From Scytalidium lignicola (taxonomy: Eukaryota; Ascomycota; Leotiomycetes), in contig NCSJ02000118.1 in NCBI GenBank assembly GCA_002812745.2, positions 1 through 64,000 of the forward strand: a DNA stretch of 64,000 bases, read 5' to 3'. Shown here piece after piece: positions 1-11,530 of the stretch. A program made the translations under genes and the position numbers. Positions within the stretch are counted from its first letter, which is position 1. Each line of letters starts with the position of its first letter. The notes below the pieces were generated by a model. It saw only the letters and a program-made list of their open reading frames with translations. It was not told where the DNA came from and searched no databases.

Positions 1-1554
1 TAATGGAATGGCAAAATAATGGGAATATTAGTGGAGGAAACCATGTACTGTAGCTCGAAGAGTCTCTACAGACGCCTATAAATTAGGAGGTCAAATAAAG
101 AGTATGATTGNAANAAAAGATTAACCGTTTGTCACACAACATCGGATCTATGCGACAGAACCACGTTCCTGCATAGATAGTATCCATTGGACAGGGGTTG
201 ATTGCTCTATTTCTGTGATTTTATAATTTGACTACGTAAGTGCCATGGGACGCATATTAGCTAACCCAATACGTTTCTGTAATTAAAGCTGACAACCAGG
301 ACCACCAGGGTGGATCAAATCAACTGTGACAGCTCGGTTTACCAGCGTTCAGTAATCGATTAGCTTTTCAGGACGGGAATCTACGGTATTGCTTAATGCA
401 AGATCTTAGCCAGCTCGGGATTCCCGTAGCTCAGACTCTACGGTAATGCCGCCGGTATCTAGGTAAGGAGGTCAGACGTGGACTAGGCAGTCGCAATGCA
501 GCTGTATTGGGTGAAGCAGGTGGCAGAGTTCGGGCCGAACCCACACAACCCTGAATGGTTGGGGAGTACTGTTTTCTAAGAGATAATTTTGCTCAATTTC
601 AGTGATCCTCGTGCGCAGGAATTAGGTTACAATATTTACATCGCTCACATCAGTTTTCTCCACCTGACGTAGAATTAAGCGATAACTACAGTAAAAGTGT
701 TAAACAGGTCAATTGCACCAATCGTAATAAATTCCCATAGAATATATTGCAAAATAACTACTAAATTAACTACTATACAGTGGGCAAGTATGGTCATATT
801 TATAGACCTTTTGCGGATCATTAGAACCGATCCTTGATCTTATATTTACGGTTATATAAATCCGATACACAGTTTTCGGTTTTGTAAAACCGATACCTTA
901 CAATATCGGCTATATCAGTCCGTAGAGTGGGACCATATTCAACAAAAAGCTTGTCGAATAGGAGGCACAATACTGTAGCGCGATGAGAATAAACTGTGCC
1001 CAGAGGTTTGGTAGACTTCTTCTAAAACCGAGCAGATAATGCTTATACTACAGCAGCCGACCTAATCACAAAGAAGTGAGACGAGGAAGCGGCGACCGAC
1101 TGCTTGAGCTAACAAGGGTATATTACGTTGTATAGCATGTTTACGGAATGATCTACTGTCTAGAGCTGACAATACCAATATATGCACAGTACAATTTCCC
1201 TAAGCTCAGACGGCTTATACTTGAGATTTTTCAGTAGCTTGTTAGATTCAACGACTAACAACCAATTTCTGCTAACATGTACTTCAACGGCTGTCGGACG
1301 TATCCGTCCATGTTGTCACACTATATTCCCACAAAAAGATATTCATGGATATCTATTACAGTATTACCTCAGGAATAAGAAAGAAATAATTGAAACTCGC
1401 CGAGAAATGTCGTAACGATAGGATATAGAACAGCGCAAGTTATTAATAGATTTGTATGCCGTGTGTATAACTAGGAAGCATTCCTACAGCATAGCATTAT
1501 TCCTTAAACACTTCCTATTCCAAACCTATCTCTTGTAGTTAAAGCATTTCAAAG
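1..1554. other. Intergenic, no gene recognised
   Basis: Low-complexity, AT-leaning sequence with only short open frames, none with a recognisable product. Two N bases lie beside an A run near 111-115. The one structured part is the dispersed repeat copy at about 705-945. The last part before 1555 is the presumed promoter of the small secreted-protein gene. Confidence 0.5.
705..945. repeat. Dispersed repeat, copy 1
   Basis: The stretch from about 705 to 815 matches 39478-39583 base by base with mainly transition differences; both share the blocks CCCATAGAATATAT, CTACTAAATTAACTACT and GTGGGCAAGTATGG. Downstream, both continue into short palindromic blocks (here TTTTCGGTTTTGTAAAACCG) and end near CCATATTCAAC / CCATTCAAC. 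This copy is more AT-rich than the one at 39.5 kb, as expected of C-to-T decay. It is likely the end of an unidentified transposon. Confidence 0.6.
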
Positions 1555-1914
1555 ATGCTGTTTGCAGCTCTCATCGCGACCTTTGCCGGGGTGGCGGTCG
1601 CCATCGTGACACCCAACATTTGGCCTCCATCTTCACACACGCAACCGGTCTCTGGGTATCTCTCCGTGTGCGATGAGAGCCTCCCCGACTCCATAACCAA
1701 GCAGCTCAACAATGATTTTAACGATGTCAACTCTGCCTTCAGCGCGCTCATCCAGGCATTCTGTGACCCAGATTTCGCAGTTGCGTCCCCTATTCATTTT
1801 AGTTATTGCGATCTCGCATTCGTTACCTGCAATGTAACCACTACTATTGGAGCCAGCGCTGGCAGCCCGTTCTACGATGTGATCTTCTCTGGCCAGGATC
1901 CTACGTTGAAATAG
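1555..1914 (+). CDS. Small secreted protein, unknown
   Basis: Single-exon gene of 119 residues. The N-terminus MLFAALIATFAGVAVA is a clear signal-peptide core, with cleavage likely just after it, leaving a mature chain of about 100 residues. Five cysteines are visible in the mature part (CDES, FCDP, YCDL, TCN). No known domain is recognised. Its place at the edge of an AT-rich repeat island fits a lineage-specific secreted protein or candidate effector, but that is inference from context. Codon composition is much less AT-rich than the flanks, which supports real coding. Confidence 0.6.
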   Translation: MLFAALIATFAGVAVAIVTPNIWPPSSHTQPVSGYLSVCDESLPDSITKQLNNDFNDVNSAFSALIQAFCDPDFAVASPIHFSYCDLAFVTCNVTTTIGASAGSPFYDVIFSGQDPTLK

Positions 1915-2039
1915 GAGAATTGCTTTAATGCACCGGTAAGTCTTATCTCATATAGTTCGAACGCTATCAGGTTGCCCGTCGAATGCTGAGAGGTGTATAT
2001 AGTATTTCCTAATCAACGAATGCAACATTGGGTAGGCAA

Positions 2040-4020
2040 GTGGTTCTGCCTCGGGCAATTCTTTTATTTTAAACCCTAAAATGATATACTAAGGCTATTA
2101 AATCTTAAAATAACTATTATATATGATGATTACTCCTTACAAACGTAGAAGGAAGTATAATGTAATAACTTAACTTAGTTACATTTATATCCCTTAATTG
2201 TAAAGTATTATGTACAAACTGATATAGATTAGTTTACAACTGATTTTGATGATTACAATGTTAATCAAGCTTATAAGTTTTATAACATATATAAGAATTA
2301 ACAACATACTGTTAAAAGAGCTAATAATTGTAAAAGATAAAAGAGAATTGATTTTTTCAAAGGTGTAAATGATAACAAAACTATATTTATTATATTAACT
2401 GTTTGTTTTTGTTGTTGTCCTAATATTCCAAGCTATAATATTAACCATAATCATTATAAGAGAATAATAATACATAATATAATAATATATAAAGAGTATG
2501 ACTTACTAGAATTTAAGTTAATTAAGACATCTTATCACTTTCATTCTAGTTAACTAATATAATATCTTTAGACTTGAATTCATTGGATTCCTCAAGAATA
2601 ATTCTAGTAATCTCATTGTACATAAGGAGATTAATATACTTTGAATAGTAAGTACCTTCTTTAATTAACTCTATTTAAAGGTTTAAACTTAGTCAAAAGT
2701 GCTTTAACTATACAATTATACGTTTGAAGGCTGTTTTGTATAAGTGAATAAAAGGGTTATAGCCTATAAGCATAATATGAAACTTGTGTAATAATATTTA
2801 ATTCAACTTAAGATTTTAATCAAATTGAACATTTATAGTATAATCTAAATTATAAAAGAACAATTAAATGAATTTAAGTGTTTTTAAAGAATAAACTAAA
2901 TTTAAAGGTCCTTGTAAATGATATAACATACCATAAATCAAGAAACAGGTTATGCTATTTCCTTAGCCATTAATATACTTATTGTTAGTATAATTTACAA
3001 ATATAAAAGCAAAAGCAAAGTTATATCTTCTTATTTAAGACCAAAATGCTTTTGTTCGTAGATTGTCTTTTGTAAACAAGTCTTTTAACAGTTAAAATAG
3101 CTTATAAAACAACTTCAAATCTAATTTCCTATTCTTACAACAACTTATGAACATCTTCTTTAGCTAGAGTAACACTTTACAATATATACACTCATTATCT
3201 ATTCATCTTATATAATAAGGCTTAATAGGTTAAAATATAAATATAAAGCCTTTTAGCATATTTTATGATTATACTGCCCTTTGAGAAGGTTCTTACGGAT
3301 TTGTAAAAGTTGTACTCAAGGTTATATTAGAAAGTGAAGAAGGTGGAGAAGGTAGAGAAGATGAAGGAGGTTTGACAGTAAAAAGGGTAATTGAAAGGGT
3401 TTTATGATTCTAGATTAACTCTGAAGTGTACAATTGTACTAGTTAGACAAGAATTATAAATTGATTCAATTGTCTTCTCTTATTTGAAGGTGGTAAAGTA
3501 TTATAAGCCTGTTAAGTTTGTTATAGAGTATTTATATTAAGCTCTCTTAACATGGCTTAATCTTGATTTTAACAACGATATTCTTATAATTTGTCAGTAT
3601 TTAAGCATACAAAGTATAAAAGGAAGTAATAACATACTTTACAATCTGAGCAAATATTGTACAAACCACCTTGATGTTAGTGAAGAAAGTATTTAGCAAG
3701 ACAGTTTCTCTTACAAACTGTACAATAGCCAGTAAGCAAGGAAGAAGGAACATGATATCAAGCTCTTTTACCTATTATTTTATTAACAATTAAGATGTTA
3801 TAATTAAGAGATATACTACTTTAAGTTATATGATTTCAAAGGTGTTGAGAAGTGTAAAGGAGAGTTTACAATTAAAGACAAGCTTATGGACTGTAACAGA
3901 AAGAATATGTAAAAGCATGTTGAAAGGGACATGTAAAAGGGGAATCAACATTATATTATAGTTCTTGAAGAGTATAACATTTCTGAGTAGTTAAACATGT
4001 GATAACTGATATACTGAAGA
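2040..4020. repeat. AT-rich, RIP-like decayed island
   Basis: About 2 kb dominated by A and T with TpA everywhere and stops in all frames; no open frame of useful length. This is the look of transposon DNA destroyed by repeat-induced point mutation in Pezizomycotina. No transposase or reverse-transcriptase motif could be read with confidence. Confidence 0.6.
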
Positions 4021-5156
4021 AAGGGGAGAGTAAGTAACCGTACGATATTCTACGTATACCACGTTATCGATAACCCTTGAGAATGCCGAGGCTGTAAGCC
4101 AAAGGGTTGATTGGATGGCCACATTACGAAAATAGTATAGCTTACAGTTGTGAATAACTAATAATATCGGCGAAAACAGCTTTTACAGACCAATCAGAGG
4201 AAGAATAAAGGTGACGACTTACGTAAGGGGGTCCACAATGTTTTCGATATTATATAGATATGCTACCCATAAGATGACATGACGACTACGCATACCTCTT
4301 GTCAACCGGGTGGGAGTACTGTATATGTGCCTCATGAGGCAAGCAATAAACCGCAAGCTTGGCAATGGAGTTAAATGTGAGAGTAACTTTCCTGAAGTTG
4401 TAGTCTCGAATTAGGCTCGACTCTCTGTCATGTAGAGATTGTAATTAAATCCAGAGAGTTCCTTTTTAGCTTTCCAGAGTATTAAACCCTAGCAAACCAG
4501 TTTTAGATGATTGGTTGAAAGTTCTTCATACTCCGACGTTTTGCCCGGCATTAGTATATTTTATCGTAATGAAGCTACATGATGCAGTGAGATTTGCTTC
4601 GTTAACCGGCTCCGCACCGTACAACTTCATAAGCATATTTCTATTCATACGATACGGGCATATACCTAGATCAAGAAATAAATTTGGTGTATCACTTTCA
4701 TACTAGGTTCGGGGAGAGAAACATCGTCTGTTACTGGTGAATTGTATATAATGTTTTGTGGACTTGCTACTATTTGATTGAGGCCATCCCCGCACAAGAC
4801 ACAAGACTAGAGTAAAATAAGCAGGAAACTACTAGGTGGTGTGTAGATCAATGGCTTGCTAGTAATAAATAGTAGCATGGTCTGAATTACCAATAATATG
4901 ACCTAGTCATGTAACAGGGAAGCTTTGCTGGTTTCTAATAGTAGAATTAACAAAGAGAGAAAGTCCCTTTGTGAACTTGCGTTAGCGCCTTCAACCCTCT
5001 TTTGCTTATATCCTTTAGTATATAAGGAGTGCATTTTCCCAGTTGTGTTTCTACTTCTTATACAATCCAGCAGTCCTCTCTACAAAAACTAACCTTCCCA
5101 ACTCTGAATTAAGGTAAGCATATATATAATTAATAGTTCACTTATAACTAGCCATC
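4021..5156. other. Intergenic with promoter of the 45-residue secreted peptide
   Basis: No convincing gene. The base composition recovers after the AT-rich island. A TATA-like TATATAA at 5019-5025 precedes a pyrimidine-rich leader, and a possible 5' UTR intron starts at GTAAGC near 5113, all upstream of the ATG at 5157. Confidence 0.45.
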
Positions 5157-5294
5157 ATGCAATTCTCAACCATCATCAGTTTCATTGCCCTCGCGGTCGC
5201 CGTTGCCGCTGTCCCACAGAGTTCTTGCTGCCAGGCCTGTCTCCAAGATTTCCCCGAGGGCAGCTTTAGCCAGGATGGTTGCCTCGCAGGATGA
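5157..5294 (+). CDS. Tiny cysteine-rich secreted peptide
   Basis: An open frame of 45 residues starting at an ATG with a good leader. Residues 1-19 (MQFSTIISFIALAVAVAAV) form a classic secretion signal. The mature peptide would be about 26 residues with four cysteines, arranged CC-x2-C and a final C near the end, the right number for two disulfides. GC content is well above the flanks. A TATA-like box lies about 135 bases upstream. No family recognised; a small effector or antimicrobial-type peptide is possible but unproven. Confidence 0.55.
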   Translation: MQFSTIISFIALAVAVAAVPQSSCCQACLQDFPEGSFSQDGCLAG

Positions 5295-6289
5295 GGTAGC
5301 TGTTAATTAAAGGTAATGAATCCTCGCAGTTATGATGAATCTTTACCGAACAATTTGTAAAATTGTGCTAACATAGAGTTTAGTTTGATGGCAAAGACAA
5401 ATGATTACCTTTACGAAGTCATGAAAGGGGCTGTCCTGGACCAAGAATGATAGCTGGGGAGGTAGTTGGAAAACCGGAAAGAATAGTGAACGAGACAACT
5501 TCAGTGGTTAGACATAAGTTTAATTTAGAGAAAATGCAATAATCACTATTCAGATCCATCTAAGTTTTTACGTAATCATCCTGCTAATTTTAAGTTGCCT
5601 ATTCCTACATCAAATTGATACGGAGATAATGATAAATTAATAAACTCTATCTATATAGAGACGTTCGTATATTTTCCCATTTACGTGTTTCTTACCAACT
5701 GTAGTCTAGTTTGGAATAGTACTAGTCATGAGAAGGTAGGCATAGCTCGTGTATGTTTGTTAGATGCTGTTGATGCTATTAGTATACTTTCTATTAGATA
5801 GTTGAACAGGTTTTCGATCAAAAAAATTTATATAAATCTTAAATATTTACACATAGCCACTGGAGATTTGATACTGGTTTTTATTTTATGTAGAGGACAA
5901 GCAGGAGTCTGATGATATCTCATATCAAAGTTATCATTTTCGTCTGGAGGGATTTTGTTATGACAATTGAAGCTTGTTCGGTACACGAGTAACTTATTTG
6001 TAGTCTTGGCAAACATAATAAAGGTCTACGCAAAAGTAATTGCGTTCTAACCGATAATGTCTAGCGTTAGAGCTACTATCGTTAGCTCTTCTCCCACCTA
6101 TGAAAGTCTCCATGCTTCCTGTCATCCAAAAGTTTTTTCCCTCCCTCCTTAATCGATCCTCATGCTATATGTAGATCTGGACAGTATTTTATCTGGTTTC
6201 TGATAGAAATATATGCATTTGCTAAAACATGAACTCATTTTAACACCCTTGTCCCGATTGTAAAAGGAAGCTCTGATTATCCGGTAGAT
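5295..6289. other. Intergenic, nothing recognised
   Basis: AT-leaning sequence with only short frames on both strands. The 3' end serves as the upstream region of the MFS gene at 6290. Confidence 0.5.
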
Positions 6290-8241
6290 ATGGCAGACAT
6301 CGCGCTCCAGCCTGTTCTAGGAATGGATGGGAAGGCGGACTCTCAAAACCAGCTTACGGCTTACACAGCTTCAATGTTGGAGGTAAAGGACGCACCGAAT
6401 AACGCACCTAACCCGAGGGGTAAATTTAGGACAGCAGTTGTTCTAGTAGCACTTTATGTAAGTCAATACTATAAAATATCGAGATTGGTAATATATGTGT
6501 AAAGGCTGCTAGCTTGAATTTTAACTTTGGGATTATTGTTCGGTGCAATCAACCACTGTTTCGCAACGCTCTAGGTCTTTCGACTAATAACTTGTTGTAT
6601 AGCTAGCGGTCTTCATTGCAGCTCTAGATCAAACAATCGTCGCGACTGCAATTCCCACCATCACTTCCGAATTACACTCTTCTTCTGGATACATTTGGAT
6701 CGGTGGTGCATATCTTCTTGCCAATGCAGCCTGTGGTCCAATATGGGCAAAAGTCTCTGACATCTGGGGGCGAAAATCCGTCCTTCTCACAGCGGTGGCC
6801 ATCTTCTTTTCTGCATCAATTATCTGTGCTAATGCTATCAATATACGCATGCTGATCGCTGGAAGAGCCCTACAAGGTGCAGCTGGTGGAGGGCTTTTCC
6901 AATTAGTCTTAATCACTATATCAGATATATTTAGTGTCAGAGAGCGAAGCTTATATATGGGTTTGATTGAATGCATGTGGGCAATCGCCGGTGCATCAGG
7001 GCCCATCCTAGGTGGGACTTTCGCAGAAAAGTTGACGTGGCGCTGGTGCTTTTGGGTAAACCTGCCCATCTCTGGGACGACGTTTTTCCTTTTACTACTC
7101 TTCCTCGACGTCCATAACCCGCGAACTTCGGTGAAAGATGGGTTACGTGCGGTGGACTGGGCTGGAAGTGTTAGCCTTCTCGGTTTTGCCCTTCTCTTTC
7201 TTCTAGGACTGCAATTTGGAGGAGTTACTTTCGCGTACGTCCCCTTCTATAACTTCAAGAATTTAGATCTCTAACTATTAAAACTAGATGGGATTCCCCA
7301 CAGGTAATATGCCTTATCGTTATCGGGGCTTTGATCTCCATAATATTTGTGTTCTGTGAAAAAAGGCTTGCAAACTATCCTCTTATGCCTCTTTCGATCT
7401 TTAGGAATCGATCGAATGTAGCATGCTTAACTTTATGTTTCTTCCACGGAATGGTAAGCTTTTTGCTACCTAACCTTCAGTATGCCATGACTCACAATTT
7501 GACTGTTAGGTGTTTATAGGAGGTGAATATTACCTTCCCCTCTATTTTCAGTCGGTGAAGGGATCATCACCTTTACATTCTGGAATTCTAGTGATCCCGC
7601 TCATAATTACAGAAGCTTTGACGGGTATCTGTGTTGGTATCTTTATCCACCGGACTGGCCACTTTCTTGAGCTAATATACGTCGGAACAATCCTGATGAC
7701 GATTGGTAACGGCCTATATATCAATTTTGGTGTTACTACCTCAACGGGTATGATTCTAGGATTTCAGATAGTCTCGGGGTTAGGTCTCGGCTTGCTTTTC
7801 GAAGCACCACTCCTTGCTATCCAAGCTACTGTTGCGCAGGACGATGTTGCAACAGCGACATCAACCTTCGGGTTTGTCCGGAATTTAGCTACATCTCTAT
7901 CGGTAGTTATTGGTGGAGTCATTTTTCAGAATTCCATGAATATACAAGTCCCTTCCCTGGCGAAACCGCCAATAAGTCTATCACCAGATATTGTGGAGCT
8001 GTTCGCTGGCGGTGCAGCTGCAGCAAATGTGGAAGTGGTGAGTTCTATCCACAATGCTGCACAAAAGCTCGCAGTGAGAAAAGTTTTTGCTTGGAGCTTA
8101 AGAAACCTATGGATCTTCTACACCTCTTTAGCTGCACTAGCTATCATCGCATGTGTATTCATTGAAAGGCAGCATCTAAGTAAAGTGCATGTTGAGACTA
8201 AGACGGGAATCAAAGAAAAGGAACAGCAGGTTATGAAGTAA
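6290..8241 (+). CDS. MFS efflux transporter, DHA2-type
   Basis: Four exons: 6290-6457, 6603-7234, 7288-7453, 7510-8241; all junctions are GT-AG and keep frame, giving 565 residues with no lesion. The N-terminal tail is cytoplasmic, then about 14 membrane segments follow. Family marks: LDQTIVATAIPTI in the first helix, the D-x-WGRK loop between helices 2 and 3, and GRALQGAAGGG for motif C-like packing. These are typical of the drug:H+ antiporter 2 family in the plasma membrane, which exports toxins, antifungals or secondary metabolites. The substrate cannot be read from sequence. It has no enzyme neighbour closer than the FAD oxidoreductase at 10.1 kb, so a role in exporting a local product is only a suggestion. 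Confidence 0.9.
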
Positions 8242-8745
8242 GCTGTAGGCTTTTTAATCTCTTATTGAATATTGAATATCTTACTGTGTATTGTTTATTT
8301 TCAATATTCTTTGTAAAGTCCGGAATTAAAGTGTTCGTTATTGGTGGTGTTACAATAATTGGCACTCGCAGGTTCCCCAATTCAGTTATCTAATAGGCTC
8401 TAAGGGACGATAATAGGCTCCTAGACTTACCACCCTAATATTATGTATTATTACTATTACAGAAGTAAAGTTGGAATTCTGCCTTGCAACCCACTCCCAA
8501 CTCCACTCTTTTCTATAATTCTTTGCTGAGGTCCTGTTCCCTTGCTATTTATCTCGGCTATTCCTATCTGCCTCTATCGCTTTACTTAAGTGGTGGGTGG
8601 ATTTAAGTATTCCCTTTTAGTATTAGAGGTCTAATCTGCTAAGTTAAGTAACACAGAACTTTTATTGGGTCTATAATAAACCCTCCCTTTTATCTTAAAA
8701 CATCTAGAATCTTTCATTTGCAGTTACGAAAAACACTAGCCCAAG

Positions 8746-8844
8746 ATGAGCAAGAAAAAGGCAGCAAAGGAGAAGGTGAAGGCGGCGCGAGAAAATAGGT
8801 TTGTAACTGTAGGTCGTAAGACTAGATATGTGATCAGCGTATAA
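8746..8844 (+). pseudogene. Lysine-rich gene start, probably truncated
   Basis: An ATG opens a short frame beginning MSKKKAAKEKVKAARENR, strongly basic and GC-richer than its surroundings, which looks like a real first exon. After the codon for arginine 18 the frame runs directly into the LTR-like segment (from 8802) and stops at 8844. The simplest reading is a gene whose body was cut off by the insertion. Product unknown. Confidence 0.3.
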
Positions 8845-9076
8845 CGGTTGTATAAGTAATATAATTGATACGATTAATGCGACTAGTTAATATAACTAGT
8901 TAGAGTTAGTTAGAGCGTAGTTGAAGCGGATTTAGAAGCTAGTTAGGCTAGGTATATATCAAGGAGCTATCTCCCTCTATCCTCTTCTTCTTCCTTGTAT
9001 TCTAATTTCCCTCTATAGCTAGCTATAAAACGCTCCTATATGCCCCTTTCCTAACCCTATTAACCTGAGCGTTACA
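8802..9076. repeat. LTR-like remnant (TGTAAC...GTTACA)
   Basis: A 275 bp segment that starts TGTAAC and ends GTTACA, perfect short inverted ends of the TG...CA kind found on long terminal repeats. It contains a TATATAT-like block and pyrimidine-rich stretches. No matching 5 bp target duplication was seen in the flanks (AGGTT versus GTCTG), and no second copy exists in the window, so it may be a fragment of a rearranged element. Confidence 0.35.
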
Positions 9077-10074
9077 GTCTGATGGCTCAACCAAAGCTCT
9101 TCCGTTACCAAGGAGCGGGAGAATAACAAACCGGCCCTCCTACTCGATTTTGTACCAATATGAATATTAAGAAGACTAAGTATCAACTTGATTAGAGAAG
9201 AATATTGTGCTATTTGTACGATGCCGGTATGGTGAGCTAACTAGCTTTGTCTCCGAACCATGCCTATAGTACAGGTACCAAGCGATGATGGCAGCTCATA
9301 CGCAAAACGCTTCTGTTTTCCAGAATGGAAAAATCTGCTTGAAATTGTCTAGACAATATAGTAATATGAAACCGATCACGAATGGCGTTTTTTTATATAC
9401 CGCCTTTGTTAATATAGTAGGCAGTCTTTCCCCTCCCTCCTTGTCTTAGTACTGTATATATTCTGCCGGTATTACGTTCTCCCCTTGGTTTAGACAAGGA
9501 AGAAGCAATCACTACCGAGAGTACAGGTACGTGTTCATCGCGCAATAGTCTCAGGTGATAACCAAAGTCTATAAAGTCTACTTCTGTTTTCAGACATAAG
9601 TTACACAGGGCTAGGACGTGAGCAATGAGTAAGCAGCTTGAGCCGTGGCTAATCAGGACTTAGCTCCCCCTGTACTCGATTTAAGCTTGCGTGATTGTGC
9701 CTGATTTTATCCCTGAGCACTGTGGAGGTTGAAATTAGGTTGCGCAAGTCCTGACTGATCCCATTTTCGGGCCACGGAGTAAGCAGTGGCTTGACTTTTA
9801 GTCCCTAGTCCCAGCAATACTTTCCCTAAGAGTTTTCCATTATAAAATACCACAAAGTGACCATGCCCAATACCTAGCTTAACTGGCTGATACGCGTGTT
9901 GAGCGAGCAAAAGAGCCACAGTCAATCTTCTACTGCTAAAGGTTACTAAGCCTAACGATGGTTCTTCACATAAATCGGTCACACTCTCTATTGCCGTTAG
10001 ATCGATTACTCAAGATTATATAATTCTAGTGCATTGTAATGCTCACAAACGTTAATGCATACTGTGTTCTTAAT

Positions 10075-11530
10075 TCAAGTCTCTAAAGCGCGCCATGGTA
10101 TGTCTACATCAAGCGCTGAGGCAACTCTCATAGCAGACACCACACAGCCTTCCAGAAGTACCATGCCATCCCAACACCAGCCTCCGACCAACCAGATTTT
10201 GTCGTCTCCATTCCTCCAGGGAGATTGTTTCTCGTCAAGGGGCGGGCTGGTGAGGTTCTCGCCAAATATGTTGTTAACCACGCGCCTGCTGCGTGGAGTG
10301 CGGAGGGCTCGAAGGAATTTTACGGATCTCAGCACATTTGGTGCTGATGAAATATCGCTAAACGGACACGTTGTTACCTTGGCTCCAGATGCATAAACGT
10401 GTATGGATTCTGTTTGCGCCAGAATAGCTGAGGTGCGAAGATGAATCGTTTGCGCTGCTCTTGCACCTTTCGATGCGAACCCACTTGCTATAGTGTCATT
10501 CACGGCGAGCTTCATACCATCACTTTGTACAACGCTTTGGACCATTGTTGTTGGAATCTGTGCCATGGCTTTCCCGAGAGGTTGGAAGATCCTTCCTGCA
10601 ATATCAGGGGCTACCGCCAAAACTATATGGTCAAATATCTCTTTATAAATTACATTATCCAATGTATTCCACACGACCTGAAGCCTTTTTTTTTTGGAGC
10701 ACTTCAACCTTAGTGACCATCGCTGAGAATCTAGTTTCTAATCCAGATGCTAGCATTCTTTGCACTTCGTGCACACTAGAAGCTGTGTAATGCTCCCCTC
10801 CAGTCGATTGTCTTTTATATTCGGTCAAATCCCGGGCTGGAAACTGGAGAAGAGCTTCGTGTGAACAAGTCGCAACGCTCGAGAGGAGAGGAAGCAGGTA
10901 GAGGTTCACGAAGTGGCGCGGAAGCATAATGCGTTGGATGTATTCGTCCAAAGATTCGCACACACGAGAGTTTGTCGCGAGTATCGGTGGGACCCAGAAA
11001 CAGCAAAGCGACCACCAAAAGTAGCAGACTGCCAGGTACATGACCTCTATGAACCAGGAGAACAAGCTGGTTCCCTCGGGGCGGATTGGCGGAAACCGAT
11101 GGTTGTTCGAGGAATGGATAAAGTAGCCTTCCTTGCTTCTCTCGTTCAAAGTCTCGGTGACTGCGTGTTTTTCGAAGCTAAAAACGAATCGCTGTGAATG
11201 GTATCGTACCCCAAGGTATTTGTACATGCGGATCAGATTTTTGTAATAGCCTTCTGCGAAAGCACGCATGGGAAGGTCAATGCGATCGACCACTTCCTGA
11301 GATTCATCTTGTATAGATATGGACGCAGAATCGAGTGAGAAGGATTCACCCTAATGGAACCTTGTCAGACCAGCGAACGGAAGCATTTGCGACATACGCA
11401 CGCTTTCAAAGACAGTCACAGAGTACCGCTGATGTAGATCGTGGTGGAGAAGGTGCGCAGTCACCAAACCTGCCATACCGGAGCCAACTATAGCCACCTT
11501 CTGCTTTGCTTTGCTCTTTGCGAACGTCAT
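10075..11530 (-). CDS. FAD-dependent oxidoreductase, amine-oxidase-like
   Basis: Exon 1 is 11402-11530, intron 51 bases, exon 2 is 10075-11350. Residues 11-21 (KVAIVGSGMAG) are the Rossmann dinucleotide-binding fold for FAD; the following acidic end of strand 2 is VTVFES. The chain resembles fungal NAD(P)/FAD-binding proteins of the COG2907/amine-oxidase type, about 467 residues in all. A run of ten A on the coding strand (10686-10695) shifts the frame by one; with nine A the two halves join without a break, so this looks like a homopolymer overcall rather than a dead gene. It is divergent from the methyltransferase at 11981 with a shared 450-base promoter, suggesting joint regulation and perhaps a joint lipid- or sterol-like substrate (inference). 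Confidence 0.75.

Larger units (their letters stand above)
8242..10074. other. Intergenic with LTR-like remnant
   Basis: Holds the LTR-like segment at 8802-9076 and a short lysine-rich frame just before it. An open frame on the minus strand at about 9707-9982 begins only with GTG and has no recognisable product, so it is not called. The rest shows nothing. Confidence 0.45.

Noticed and set aside
2066..2078. TTAAACCCTAA-like words as telomere repeat traces
   Set aside because: Single isolated words here, at 4484 and 42104; no tandem TTAGGG array, so not a telomere.
9707..9982. Minus-strand frame of 91 codons
   Set aside because: Only a GTG start, no promoter signs and no family likeness.
10686..10695. 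Programmed frameshifting in the FAD gene
   Set aside because: The same kind of +1 at homopolymers is seen in two unrelated genes and next to N bases, so a technical cause is far likelier.
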